Shown here: positions 49,200 to 61,223 of the stretch, piece after piece
Numbering within the stretch: position 1 is the stretch's first letter
Layout of the letters: each line of letters starts with the position of its first letter
DNA from: Ischnura elegans
Lineage: Eukaryota; Arthropoda; Insecta; Odonata; Coenagrionidae
NCBI RefSeq assembly: GCF_921293095.1
Contig: NC_060250.1
Coordinates: 11,302,001-11,366,000 of the forward strand
Length of the DNA: 64,000 bases
Direction: 5' to 3'
Translations under genes and position numbers: made by a program
The notes under the pieces: generated by a model
The model's input: only the letters and a program-made list of their open reading frames with translations
Told to the model about the DNA's origin: nothing
Databases searched by the model: none

Positions 49200-52100
49200 A
49201 AGAGAAAAAAGGCACAAAACAAGGAGATTTTATTCGTCTGAGTGAGAAGTGGAAGGAATAGCCATTCATTTCCAAAATACCAAAATTTGTCAATATTTTA
49301 CCTATGAATATTAGCTCCCACATGAGTTTCGTTGACAACGTCAATTTTCCATTTCTAACGCGTAAATAACTATCCCCAGGAACACTGTTTGAATATTACT
49401 TTATTCTGCAAAACTGGGAAACAAATCTGTTTACTGAAATTACAATCCTCGTCACTAAAAGGAATTTATTTCTCGCTCAACGATATCTCAACCTGCTATA
49501 TATTTTAGTCTCACCCGTTTAGTGTCCTTCATATTTCATCTTTTCTGTTGAATCAAGAAGTACTTATGGTTACATGGTGATGTTTTCCGAGTTATTCTGA
49601 AATATACCTCTAATCAATAGCATATTATCTAAGCAATCCCAGTCTCCAGCTGCTCCATCTCTATTTCGTATAAAAGCTATTTAACGTTCTCAGGTCGCTC
49701 GTAGTGATTTTTGAATAATTTCGCTACTTTCCATAGTTTAGTTAGCAATGGATGTATACTTTTGCGACCATTACGATGCTTTCATTTCTCTTGCAAACCA
49801 CCTAAACGTCAGTTGTAGCCCAGGAAATCATGCGAATACAATACATGGACGTTGATCAATTAGAAAGTTCAGATTTCATCGGGATACTCGTCTTACGTCT
49901 AAAAAAAATGTTTGCCGGTGACGACTAAGCGTCAGATAATCAAAAAGGGAAATATTTTTTCCGATTCGGTAACACAGGTATGGAGTTAGAATACATTTCT
50001 GCGGAGACTACTCGCCATAAAGTTACAGCATCTTATTATATCTTGTCACTTTGTCATTGCACTGCTTGAGAACCAATAAATTATGTCTTCTTTTAGTCTA
50101 AATCATTAAAATAACTCCAGTGCATTTAGCAGGAAAACATGGGTGTCATCTTCCAAAAAACATGGGTTTAATCATGCTGATAATTGTTACTGAAATAAAT
50201 GATATTCTCGGAGAGCTATTCTTGTACTTAGAAAATTCCTCCAAGTAACTGCCGCATGGAGTTGACCAATCTGTTGCTTTGGCACTCCGGTCAGCATGTC
50301 AGTAGCGACTACAATCGAAAAATGAGTTTAGGGGAGTTTATGCTGAGTCCATATTCGGTCTGACTAACAGAAGTTATACATTTTAGCGACGCATCCATCT
50401 TGTAGGGGTGAAGGATTCCAATGGAAACCTGAATAAGCATGAGAATATTTTGATACTACAATTTATTTTGGACCTACCGTTCACGCTTTGGAAATTCATT
50501 TAAGATTCATGAGAACATAATATTTAATAAAAATTGGTTCAAAAATTACCATGTACACAATTGATGATGATGTCAAAGTTCTTAGAAGTTCCGTTGTAGG
50601 GGTAAAAAAGCGGCAGATGATGCATCTTTCTTTTTTACCCAGCTTCTCATCATTACCATTTTCTCGTCCAGTTAAGGAAGGCAGGTAAACGAAGATGCTT
50701 TTAACATGTATCTTAATCTCTTATGTACACTTGAGAAGACATAATAATAGTAGTATCTCATTATTATTACGCTGGAGAGACAGAGTAAAAGTATTTTTTT
50801 CATTAATAACACGTAAATTTACTCATTAGTAAAATGGTATCTGACTGTCTAAATCTAATGCGTTCCTACTATGAGTATTGGCACTGTGATCGCGACGCAT
50901 GAAGACAGGAAGGCACAAAAATAAAGTTTAAAATGGCATGAATGGTATTCAGGACAAGTGCGTGAAAAAATCCATTCAAATCATTTGCCTACCTCCGCTT
51001 TTAAAACTACAAAAAATAAGTGGAAGGAGAAAGAAGAAAGTTATAATTGCTAAGTAAACAAGCAAAAATTATAACTCTTCATCTCACTGCCACGTAATTT
51101 AATTCACTTACAGGCAAAAAATCTAAGAGAAATTTAACATTATGAGTTTACAACTTCTGCCGGGATTCCATTCCGTGATAATTTGTCTCTCTCTTTTCCA
51201 ACGAGATTTAAGCACCCTAATACATATTTCATTTCTTCGAGTAATGAATTTTGCTTGTATTTCCATGAAACAGTGAAGAGAAAAAGGGGATAGCAATCTC
51301 AAAGGTTATCAATTAGCCTTCATCTGTATTACTCTCTTTTTAACTCACCAATACAGATGAAATATACGCTATGAGGAGAGGCGTCACGCACATTTGTAAA
51401 TAAATCCAATGGTGCATATAATGAGTTTGTTTTCGGAACAACATTCGGTTTTCCATTGGTCCCAGCAAAAATATCCGCCTCATTTACAATCCTTCCACTG
51501 ACTCTACGGCCTAAACTATTACGTTCTTCCTCGATTTACTACCTGTGGCTGCTTTGTGACTTAACAAAGCCGACTAAAATCTGAACGTTTGCCATGCTTT
51601 GCAGGGGATTGATTTGGGACTCAAGCGTTATTAAATGGACTGCCTCTAAGGATAAATATAAAATATTAAATAGTAATGTTTCAAGTGTTAATTTTATAAA
51701 TTCATGGTAATCATATTAATATATAATATATAATTGGATAAAAAATTAAAATTTCCAATAGCGCAGAGAGAGTTTAATAAAAATATATATTATTTTACCA
51801 CTGACTTTAGTCTTTAATTTCCATAGTATTTCCTCTGTAACAGGTATTGCACTCAGTAAGGTTCTCTACACACTTTTAATCGACACGATCCTGATGTAGC
51901 GCATTTCTATTCTTTTATCTCCGCGCGTCAATTGTTTTGTGACTGGTCTATGCAGAAAAATAGGCCGTCTTAAAACACGTCGCCAATAGACACGACGACA
52001 CAGGCATCCAGAAGCTTTACATCCAAGCATGAGAGATATATTACAAAGTGGAATCTTTAGAGAGGCACTAGAGAGGGAAAGGACAATAAAAACAACTTTA

Positions 52101-52746
52101 ACATAGGTAAGGGACGAAGGATCAGTGTCATAAACCATCCAGTAATTACAACGAAGAGAAAAACCGTCCATATTATTTGAAATCCACTCCAACTATCTGT
52201 TGAAATGCAGCATAGCAGAAATTATCAACACATTTGTGCCCACCATAGCCATACGTCTACATTCTACCATTCTAAGAATATGAGACTCTGGAAGATGACC
52301 GCCTCCCGTTTTTTCTATTGAATTGCACAAATGTGCTGTAAAAGTTTACAATTACTTAATGCACTTATTATTTTATTTCTGAAGCCGGATCACTGACGGA
52401 AGCAGACGGTTGCGAAACGGAAATTCAGTATGAACGCCAAATGCCTGAAAATTACATAATGCATGTGGCATTAATGTTAACAGGACATGGTATTTCATAG
52501 ATTCTTTAACTTCCCTTCAGCCAAAAATATTCTTGCCCTTAAGATTCATTCTTTTATTAAGGTCACTCTTAGAAATTGAACAGCAATAGATTCTGCTCCC
52601 TGTGTGCCTACATAGATCCTTCTGGAGAAATAAGTTGATGCATCGCCAAAATATTTCACTGCATTACTAAATAAAACCATAGAAGCAATTTTAAATATCT
52701 TCAATATCGCAAGCAGAACTTTTTACGGGCGGAAACAGGTTCAGCT
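49200..52746. other. AT-rich tract, nothing identified
   Basis: Long stretch without coding signature. The minus-strand frame at 51866-52192 (108 codons) has no recognisable motif. A palindromic AT run lies at about 51715-51740. Confidence 0.5.
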
Positions 52747-52872
52747 GCGTGTCCAATGGAGACCGAAAGTCTCGAGAATGGATTCTCAATTGGAAATGGG
52801 AGTGAAACCACTCTCGAAGTCAACGCGAGATAAGTCGAAGGAGACTTCGATAGTTTTTGCCGGTGGACACGC
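52747..52872. repeat. Diverged foldback, 126 bp
   Basis: The outer ends GCGTGTCCA (52747-52755) and TGGACACGC (52864-52872) are perfect reverse complements. Inside, AGTCTC...GATTCTC on the left loosely matches the complement of GAGATAAGTCGAAGGAGACTTCGA on the right. The interval is crowded with short GAGAC/GTCTC and TCTCGA motifs, and related short palindromes continue to about 53030. It looks like an old miniature inverted-repeat element. Confidence 0.5.
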
Positions 52873-55800
52873 ATAATTCCCAACTCTAGAGACAGCCTTA
52901 GAATCCGAAACAATTGCGTTTTTCTCTGACTGGTAGCGGAGTAATTATCTGTAATTCTCCTTCAGTGGATTTATTGTGGAGATAATATCCGAGGCTCCAG
53001 TCTCGGAGACGTCACGGAGACTGAGACTAGTTTTCAATAGACACAGTTCTGAAATAAATATCAATGTTAAATCTCAAGATTTGATCACCTGTAGACACGT
53101 AGCTTAAGCCTTGAAAATTCCTCCGGCAGAAAAGACGAAATGTCGACTGTTTGTTATAACTGATGAGGTGAAACCCAAAAATTATTCTTTTTCTCATTTA
53201 TGCACCATCAGGGAAAGGTTTTATACTATGATGACCCTGATTTCGTGTCATTGTAGCATCTTCTTCTCCTGTTTAACAAAATCCGGGTCGTGTCCACTAA
53301 ATATACATTTTAAACCTTGATTCGTCGAGCAAAAAGGCGTTTTGAAAAATTAGAACATCGCACTATCTGATTTATTAAAATTTTGAGGCTTAAGGGTCGC
53401 AATTATTGAATGCGTGATATATAAATATTCATAGAAAATGTGAAATCAATGACAAGCAAGCAACGACAGATAAAGAGGGGAAAAATAACAAATATGAAAA
53501 ACTAAATTTCATGGGTCAGATGAAATTTAAAAAAAAAATTGTCATGATATAAAGTTTCCTCTGAAATGTACAAGCAAATATAAAATCTTTCACACCAGAC
53601 CATGTCTCATCCAATTGCAACACACATTAGTTAACTCGCCTGGATTACTGAAGTCACAGAGAAAAAAAGGCTCCGATAAGGAAATCAACATATGTACTCT
53701 GAATTTGGAAGCGCGTTTGTACGTGGCAAGAATAATGGAATTTTCATGGCTCCAGCGAAAACTCGGGATGAATACTAATGACCAACATGCGCGACTCAAT
53801 TGCATTCTTTCCATTTATATTTCAAACTCAAACAAAATGCAGCAGTTCCATAAAGGATTAAAACTGCAAAAAGCATTCAGCGCGGTTCTATTTCCGACCG
53901 CGGATGATTGCGACAAAGGTTGCCAAAAACTAGCAGAAATTAACACAGTCGACAAAGCATTGCAGCAAGTTTCTCGTTTCAAAAATTTTACAATGCCTCG
54001 TAATAATATCAATACATAAAACTTTGCACCGTTGAAAAAATGTTACCAAATTACAATGTTTTATCACTCGTGCTCTTTAAGAATCGTCTCTGGTGATACT
54101 TTTCGGTATTTTTAAATCTTCATAAGAAAGCACAGTTTTAAACTTCACACTTATTTAAATGTTACCGGAAAAGGATTTCAGCGACTCTTGGCTCTGAAAA
54201 AACGGTGTTGAGCTAACAAATCTCTGGTTTGCAAAATTGAAAAAGTGTGGAGTTCACAGTGATACTATGCAATAATAATTCATGCATCGAATATGAACGA
54301 TTTCTTCATATATAAAAGTAAACCTATATTCTGCGTAGACTCTAATGATTAGGCGGACAGCCATTGCTGAACTAAAGCTTGTCACCACAGGTATGATGAT
54401 TTCCATGAATCGATTACAAACCCAGTTCAAGTAAAAGGTGAGCTTCGATAGGTGAGGGCAGAGTTCACCCACTCGTTAAAGGTAGATCTAAAAAAAATCA
54501 TTTTAGTGAAACATCTAAATTCAATGTAAAACTATTTTTTTTTCAAAATTAAGCATAAACAAACTTTATAATAATTGATTTATTAACTGTGTGGAATAGA
54601 AAAAAACGTATGCAGGAATAAATTATTCCATTTATCCGAGTTAAAATGTCACGGGTGAAAAAAAATTAAATTTATGCCTACTACGTTTGAAAAATACTTG
54701 AAAAAAAACGCGATGGAGGCCCTCCCATGGCCTCAGATGGGTCAAGAAGAAGAGTCTTTACAAAGTTAATCCCACACAGTGAGCTCGCCATGCAAGCCAC
54801 ATCACTATGCCATTCAAAACTGTTAAAATAACTGAGTGATGCGGCCTAACATAACCATGTACGACATCCGCTGGGAAGTTGAATCTCGATGAAAGATGAG
54901 AGTCCGTCGAGTCCACGCAGTTGAGGCCGAAACTCGGCTTTTGTACCGCATTCCCATTAATGAAGGTACGTCCAAACTTCTGCACGAGAAACACACATTT
55001 CTCATCAAAAGAACAATGCAATGGCCACTTCAAAGCGGAACAGAATAAGGGTAGCGGTAGTAATTAAAGTCTAAAGTAAGCGTCGCCAGCAGGGTTTAAC
55101 TTTACTCGCCCAGAAAAAATGAAGATACTGGACACTTAAAATACTGCATGCAAATCTTTCACCTACGGAAGACCATCGTGATAAATGAGCCACAACAACA
55201 ATAAAATACGCGGTGAAACCCGAAAATGCAGCCTACATTACCAGCAAACCGCGGAAGCCTTCGCACCAACTACAATAAAATACGATTGCTTGTAATTGTT
55301 CATAATATGACAATGAGAGTTAGAATATTCAACGATTCTTGACTAGCGTAAACATTTCATTCCGTCATTGAATTTATAGCAAAATTATTCTATGGTGTAA
55401 CTTAATTTTAATTTTGCAGTAATCTGCTACAATACGAAAAATAAGGCACCACCAAAATGAAAAGAGACCGGTAGTAAGTGCTGAAGAAATTCAGCACAGT
55501 GAATTGGAATTGTTGATGATTTTTAAAAGATTTAAATGCGGTGACAGGTCTACATTGCCACCTTGGCAAACGATAATAAGAGAAGAGGGAAAAACATTTT
55601 GGGGCATTTAATAAGGGCACAAAACTGAAATAAAATGTTATGCAGAAGTCGGCGGCCTCAACAGGAGAGTTTTACGCTTTCTAAAACAGACTTGTGGCGT
55701 GGGATGTTACCAGCTGTTAAAAATAAAAAGGAAACTATTTAACGAAACTCCGCCCTGCATTTATTAAATTCCGTTGTCGTTCACGGGAAAAATCGAATTC

Positions 55801-56892
55801 GAATTCCAATGCCTATCTGTTTAGTAAAACTACAACTGTAACATTAAGCTTAATGGTACCATATATAAGGGAATAGTAAATATATTAATAATTTTATGTA
55901 AAAGTAGTAATTTTTAATACGACAGAAATGGAAATATTAAGAAAGCTATTTATATTTTGAAACTCATATACCAGTATCGAGGAAAATTTTACTAATACTC
56001 TTCACTCTAGTTTAGAGATTTCTATGCGAACAGTCAGGTAAAAATGGACTTTTCCACTAATACTTAAGAATAATCTTGACCACGCAAAATCCGTAACAGT
56101 AATATTAGGATGGTAGATGGAAATCTAATATGCTGCCAGTAAATTTTGAGCTCGCATCTGGACTGCTGCAGGATGAAGATGGACGGAATCGATAAGGTAG
56201 AGATAATGGCCATCATAATGATGTTCCCCGACAAGAGAACACGCCTACCTACGACACCCTCCACCCTTCCATCAATCACATAAACTGGGCATGTACACGG
56301 CTCTCCTTCCCAACCCAGATGACCCCCGCGCTAAGAAAACACCGCTTCCGCAGTTGTCCTCGGCTCACCCAGCTAAGGCGTTAGGTGGTAGAGTTATCAG
56401 CATTTCAGGATATTTACTCAACATCAGCACCGATGGAAAATGTTGGACACGCATATAACTCTCCCTTTTCTTCTGCAAAATACTGATTATTAAAAATTAG
56501 CATACATATCTTTTGCATTGTTTTTATGTAACATTTGACGACGTTACCTCATGGCATATTAATTTATGAAAATAAAATATGACGCAGTTAGTCTAATCCG
56601 AGGTTTTCAATAAGAACATGTAGGCCGTGCAAACGTTTGGCTATGATTATCCTCCCTGACACACGCTTTCAAGAAAAAATTCCTCTTTCCACGCCTTCGA
56701 CTTTAACGTTATAGCTATGTCGACTGGTAATTTTGCACAAATAGCAAAGCATGCTGACTTATTTCAATATATTACGCATCAAATTCAGGCCTCGGGGCAT
56801 GACAATGATATGACACGAAATAAAACCGGTTGTGTTATCAATCTATTGGCGGAAACGGGTCATCATTATTTCAATAATTGATTTTTACCAGA
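52873..56892. other. Non-coding tract with a 134-codon open frame of unknown meaning
   Basis: The plus-strand frame 53615-54019 (134 codons, MQHTLVNSPG... to ...RNNINT) has ordinary amino-acid composition but no family I recognise. From stop-codon density at this composition, one frame of that length is expected by chance in 64 kb, and two long minus-strand frames overlap it. At 54720-55050 two minus-strand frames overlap in a GC-richer piece, also unidentified. The rest is AT-rich and blank. Confidence 0.4.
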
Positions 56893-57221
56893 TAAAACCT
56901 GAAATGGATCGACCAAGTTAGTAATGAGGAAGTCCTAAGAAAAGTAGGACAGAAGAGAAACCTCATAAAAACCTTTATAAGAAGACAGAGTAATCTTATA
57001 GGGCAAACCTTGAGACACGATGAACTGATGAAGACAATCGTCGAGGGACAAGTGAATGGTAAGAACGGAAAAGGAAGACCTCGAACAAAATATATAGAAC
57101 AGGTAAAGAAGGATGTGAAAGAGAGGAAATACTTGTGTGAAAGGATTAGCTGGTAAGAGATTTAAGTGGAGAGCTGCGTCAAACCAATCGTGGGATTATT
57201 GACCAGTGATGATGATGAAAA
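56893..57221 (+). mobile_element. LINE 3'-end fragment, copy 3 (best preserved)
   Basis: C-terminus of a LINE ORF2 related to the 16.7-kb copy. An 83-codon stretch without a stop runs from 56905 to a TAA at 57154-57156: WIDQVSNEEVLRKVGQKRN, LIGQTLRHDELMKTIVEG, NGKNGKGRPRTKYIEQVKKD. After a frame change it reads WRAASNQSWDY and a stop, then TGATGATGATGA at 57207-57218. The 17-mer TAATGAGGAAGTCCTAA is shared exactly with the 16.7-kb copy (18272 onward). There is no start codon, being the tail of a much longer protein, and everything 5' is absent. Few disruptions suggest this is the youngest of the three insertions. Confidence 0.82.
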
Positions 57222-57579
57222 CCTGATAGCATGCTCTTAACAAATAGATTTTTTTAATATACATTAAATTTCTTTGAAAATATCAATAATTAAAGTTTCA
57301 ATGGAAATGAATTCAATTTTGACTTACAACTCCTCGCATATCCTCGTCGGTATTGCAGGACAAATAAGGCTCATAAATTGGTGTTCGTTCCGGCACGCAA
57401 AATTTTAGAAATGAAGTACTGCCCTGAACAACCCAAAACTATTGTTCGCATCAAGTCCATAAATGATTGAATATTACCGTTGTGAGATAGAGTCTACTCT
57501 CAGGATATCATGATTGTGATTATGTCACCTAATTAATGCATATTCTTAGAATGTATTTCATTTCAGGGTCATTGCTCTG
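57222..57579. other. AT-rich tract, nothing identified
   Basis: No motif was recognised between the LINE tail and the pyrimidine-rich block. Confidence 0.5.
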
Positions 57580-58090
57580 AACACTCCCTGATTCTTACAC
57601 CGCCTAGCCACCCAGATACGTTTCCCCGGTGTGCCTAGGCATATATTCAACGAGCCGCCGCCAAGGGGCTCCAGGTGGCGCGCGGTCGACTTCGATCGAA
57701 CCCCCCCCTCAAGCCACAGGAAGCCACCCCCTCCCCTTCCCCTCCACCCACCCCCCCTTCCATTGGCCTCCAGGATTGCGGCTTCTTGCCTCGGCCAGAG
57801 CAAATTCGCACCGTTTGTATGTTAATGAATCACCCTCCTCCTCTCCCCCCCAAAAAACCACCCAGAAATCCTTTCCACGAGAGAATCCGGAGAAGAAGAA
57901 CACGACCACCGCCAAAACACACAAAAAAAAAAGAAAGGAGGGAAGTTACGTGAGACGTAACACATCCACTTTCCTTCTCTCTTTCTGTTTCCAACGCAAC
58001 CGCACGCAGAAAAGGGAACAAAAAAAACGAAACGACGGAACGAAAGTTGAATTTCAGGGATTCCTCCGATGTGGCGTGCAAAACATGTGT
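57580..58090. repeat. Pyrimidine/C-rich low-complexity block
   Basis: From about 57690 to 57880 the plus strand is dominated by CCCTCC, CCACCC and CTCCTC runs, and it turns A-rich (AAAAAAAAGAAAGGAGGG) by 57930. Up to six open frames overlap on both strands, the longest 165 codons (57629-58126, Pro/Ser then Lys/Arg-rich). They are composition artefacts: no domain, and long frames coexist in different registers of the same DNA. The 57600-57690 part is GC-rich and less repetitive (GCCGCCGCCAAGG, GGTGGCGCGCGG). Confidence 0.65.
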
Positions 58091-61012
58091 ACCTACATTT
58101 TAAATGGCATGCAAAAAGTTTTGTAAACGTTCGATAAAAATTTTAAGAGCAATAAGTTTTTTTCGCATTATCGGTTTTTTTTTCGTATTAGCAAGGGATG
58201 TTCAATTTTGAAGATATAACAATTAGCAATATATTACATAATCTATAGATATTTTCATAATTTATATTTTGCACTAAAATACGATGTCGGACAGTATTTG
58301 GTAAGTTAAATATACATCTTAAGATCCCGCGGAATTTAAGTGGAAGGCATTGTGTATTTTAAGATTCATAAAAAATAAGCTAATGTAAAAATTACAAAGT
58401 GGAGTTTGTCCGGTACTGCATATCGGAAAAATATTAAAAAGAACCATTCAACACGAAATAAAAACTTTCATTTGAAAATAGCAGACAAATGGAACAGAAA
58501 TAGAGATCATTACAGCAACAAATGGAAAAGTGTGCAGTGCTCAAGATTTTTTGCATAACTTCCACAATAATGCGTTAAATCTAGCAACACACGGTGGTAA
58601 ATGAATATAATAGATGTCACTACCATTATCATTCTGAAAACATGTCAATAAAGGCTAAATATGAAAGATATAACACAATATAACGCAGCGCCGCTGCGGC
58701 CCCGTAAATCCAACGACGCTACTAAATTCGCAAACCCATATGAGAGTTAAGGAGATATTTTGAAATCATAATTAATGAGCATTGAAAACCAAATAAACTT
58801 GAATAATTAGTATAAAAAATAAAAGCTTTCCCATTTTAATTTATATCTGCCTAGCCCTATCAAGATCGCTTCATCTAAGTACATTATGAAGTTCGTGCAA
58901 CAGCGAGACAAAACAGCGAATGCCGAGGCAAAAACGTTCTTCCCCGATCTCGTATAAACAGGTGCAGATGTGGCTCATCATTCGTTTTTATGCGACAAAA
59001 AGCGCTTTTTATCCATCCCCACATCGATATTTTTAGACACAAACATGATGTTTTGCATACATAATACATAAAATGAGAGGCACTGCAGCATATATGATTT
59101 GCCCTTTAATTTTTTTCACAATGGTTAAGCAAGCGTTAGCTATTATGCCCGACTAAGCTTTTTATGCGAACGACAAATATTGAATTTATATCGTCAGTAA
59201 ATTCCCATCGTATGCATAATTTGTTTGCCCATGCTCATGTTTTCATTGCAGTTAATCTTTTTCTGAACGCTCGCGTGAAAATTATTATTACTATTAAATG
59301 AAAAAATTTCAATTTTCGATGAGAAGGCATCATCCATAAAATCAAATTAGTCTTTCAATTAACTTTTCATTAATATACACAATTTTATCGAAATTTATTG
59401 TTCGAATATTCGATGCAGTTAATCTATTCCTGGCCTTTCGCATGGCGGGTGATTATCGGGAAAAAAAATTATTCAATTTGCAGAATACGCGCTTTATCGG
59501 AAATTTTTAATAATATGCATGGACCACGATCAAGCAAGTCAAATGAGCCACTCTACGCAGAGAGCAAAGAAAATCGCTTGAATATAAAAATGATGTGGAT
59601 TCGAAGCATTCCAAATTCCAATGCTACGGGCTTTTACGCCATTGTCGACGAACTTCCCTTTCTTTTATTTCCCAAAGGAACTTAGGAATAGATTACTGAC
59701 GTACTTTCACGATTTTATGGCCACAAGAAGACTTCTATATTAATTTGAACGATCCACTTTTAATACAAAACGACAATAGAATAGCTATATATTAAATTAA
59801 TAATAATTTAATAATTAAATACATAGCAAGATCTCAAAAACCAATGTTGGTGATTATCTTCATTGATTTATTTTTGATTCCCAATCTAGGTATAAAGCTA
59901 CGCATTTTGAAACCCCTCTAGATGAAATATTGAGAATAATATGGTATATCAACATTTGATGTTTAACGCAGGAATAAAAAAAGCGAAAACTGGAAGGGAA
60001 TCCAAACACACGGGGCCAATAGGCTATTTATTGTTCAAGAAATTTCGTCCTTAGCGAAGCAAATATGATATGCAAAACTCAATGGCAATGAGGGGAAATA
60101 TAATTTGCCAATATTTTTTCTAGTAATTTTCTCTAATTTCAACTGTATTTATTTTAGAGAAAAACGTACTTTCTGTTTCTCTATAATACGTTTACAACCA
60201 AGACATATATTTTGCGACGCGATCCGGCTGGCATTTAGGGATAAGGAGAAATAATCAGGAAAAGCATGGCTTTCATAAATTTTTCATTGAAGTTTCCGTG
60301 ACATATAAATGGAATTCGAAAGAAATTATGTTTTTTAAATAACGCCATGTATGAAGGCGGAGAAGTGAAAATATTTCAAAATAACCTCGAGGGATAATCA
60401 AAGGTAACTAAAATTTGAGTACTTACGTTATATTTCATTTTTCTATGCCGATGCTATTTATAACAAAAAAAAACAGCGACTAAACTCCAACTCATTTCAT
60501 TGCTAACTCATTTCACGCATTTCATCACGCATTCAGAATTAATTTGGATTGAAATGCAAATTGGGAACGTCAAATACGTCTTAGACTCTTATGAGGTCGA
60601 TTGCCATTGACCCTTGAGATGATAAATATATTATTAGAACTCACCGCTAATCCGGTACGAGAGGACAAGACGCACATGGTAGCAAAACTCGTCAAGGAAG
60701 CCAGCTTATTTCCTCAGCGCTACAAGCGATGGCGCCAGCGTTAAGTGTTCTGGCTGCCCGAACAATCTATGGGAATAAAAATTTGGTTCAAATAAACTTC
60801 TACAGACATGAAATCATTTGTATCTCGGATGGTATATAATACGTTAAAAATACTGTTAATTTTACTTTTTTGGGTCGTAAGAATGTTTTTTTTTTATTTT
60901 ATAATAAATATAATGAAGTAAAACCAACTCAAAAAGACTAATATGGAAAGTTAATGTTGTAATGATTAGCTTAAAAATATTTTAAAATAAATTATTTATT
61001 AAATGATATAAA
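58091..61012. other. AT-rich tract, nothing identified
   Basis: No coding signature. The 59398-59685 frame (95 codons) has no motif. A GC-richer stretch at 60640-60760 is unidentified. Confidence 0.5.
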
Positions 61013-61223
61013 TACGTAAAACACATTCAGCTTAGTAGAACCACTTGTCTGTTTCCACACACTTTCATTCAAACCGACCATGGTTTCGGCAACTCGTGGC
61101 AACCTTGAAAATGGCATGGTCGGTTTAAATAAAAGTGTGTGGAAACAGACTAGTGGTTTTACAAAACTGAATATCAAAGATTTCCACCGTATCACGCGGG
61201 ACACTATCTTTTACGTAAAACAC
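61013..61223. mobile_element. Foldback element with 12-bp flanking duplication
   Basis: Left arm 61025-61082 and right arm 61115-61172 are reverse complements at 52 of 58 positions by hand alignment, without gaps, around a 32-nt loop. The inner ends, CATGGTCGGTTT, and the central AAAGTGTGTGGAAACAGAC block are perfect. The 12-mer TACGTAAAACAC flanks it directly at 61013-61024 and 61212-61223. The left copy abuts the arm and the right copy is separated from the arm by 39 bp. Opposite-strand frames encode near-identical peptides (VGLNESVWKQTSG and VGLNKSVWKQTSG), a consequence of the palindrome. More arm divergence than the 19.6-kb element implies greater age. Confidence 0.8.

Noticed and set aside
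53615-54019. 134-codon plus-strand open frame with ordinary composition
   Set aside because: No recognisable family. From stop-codon frequency at this base composition about one such frame is expected by chance in 64 kb. Kept only as a note in the region entry.
57629-58126. 165-codon plus-strand open frame
   Set aside because: Runs through C-rich then A-rich simple sequence. Up to six frames on both strands are open here at once, so openness reflects composition.
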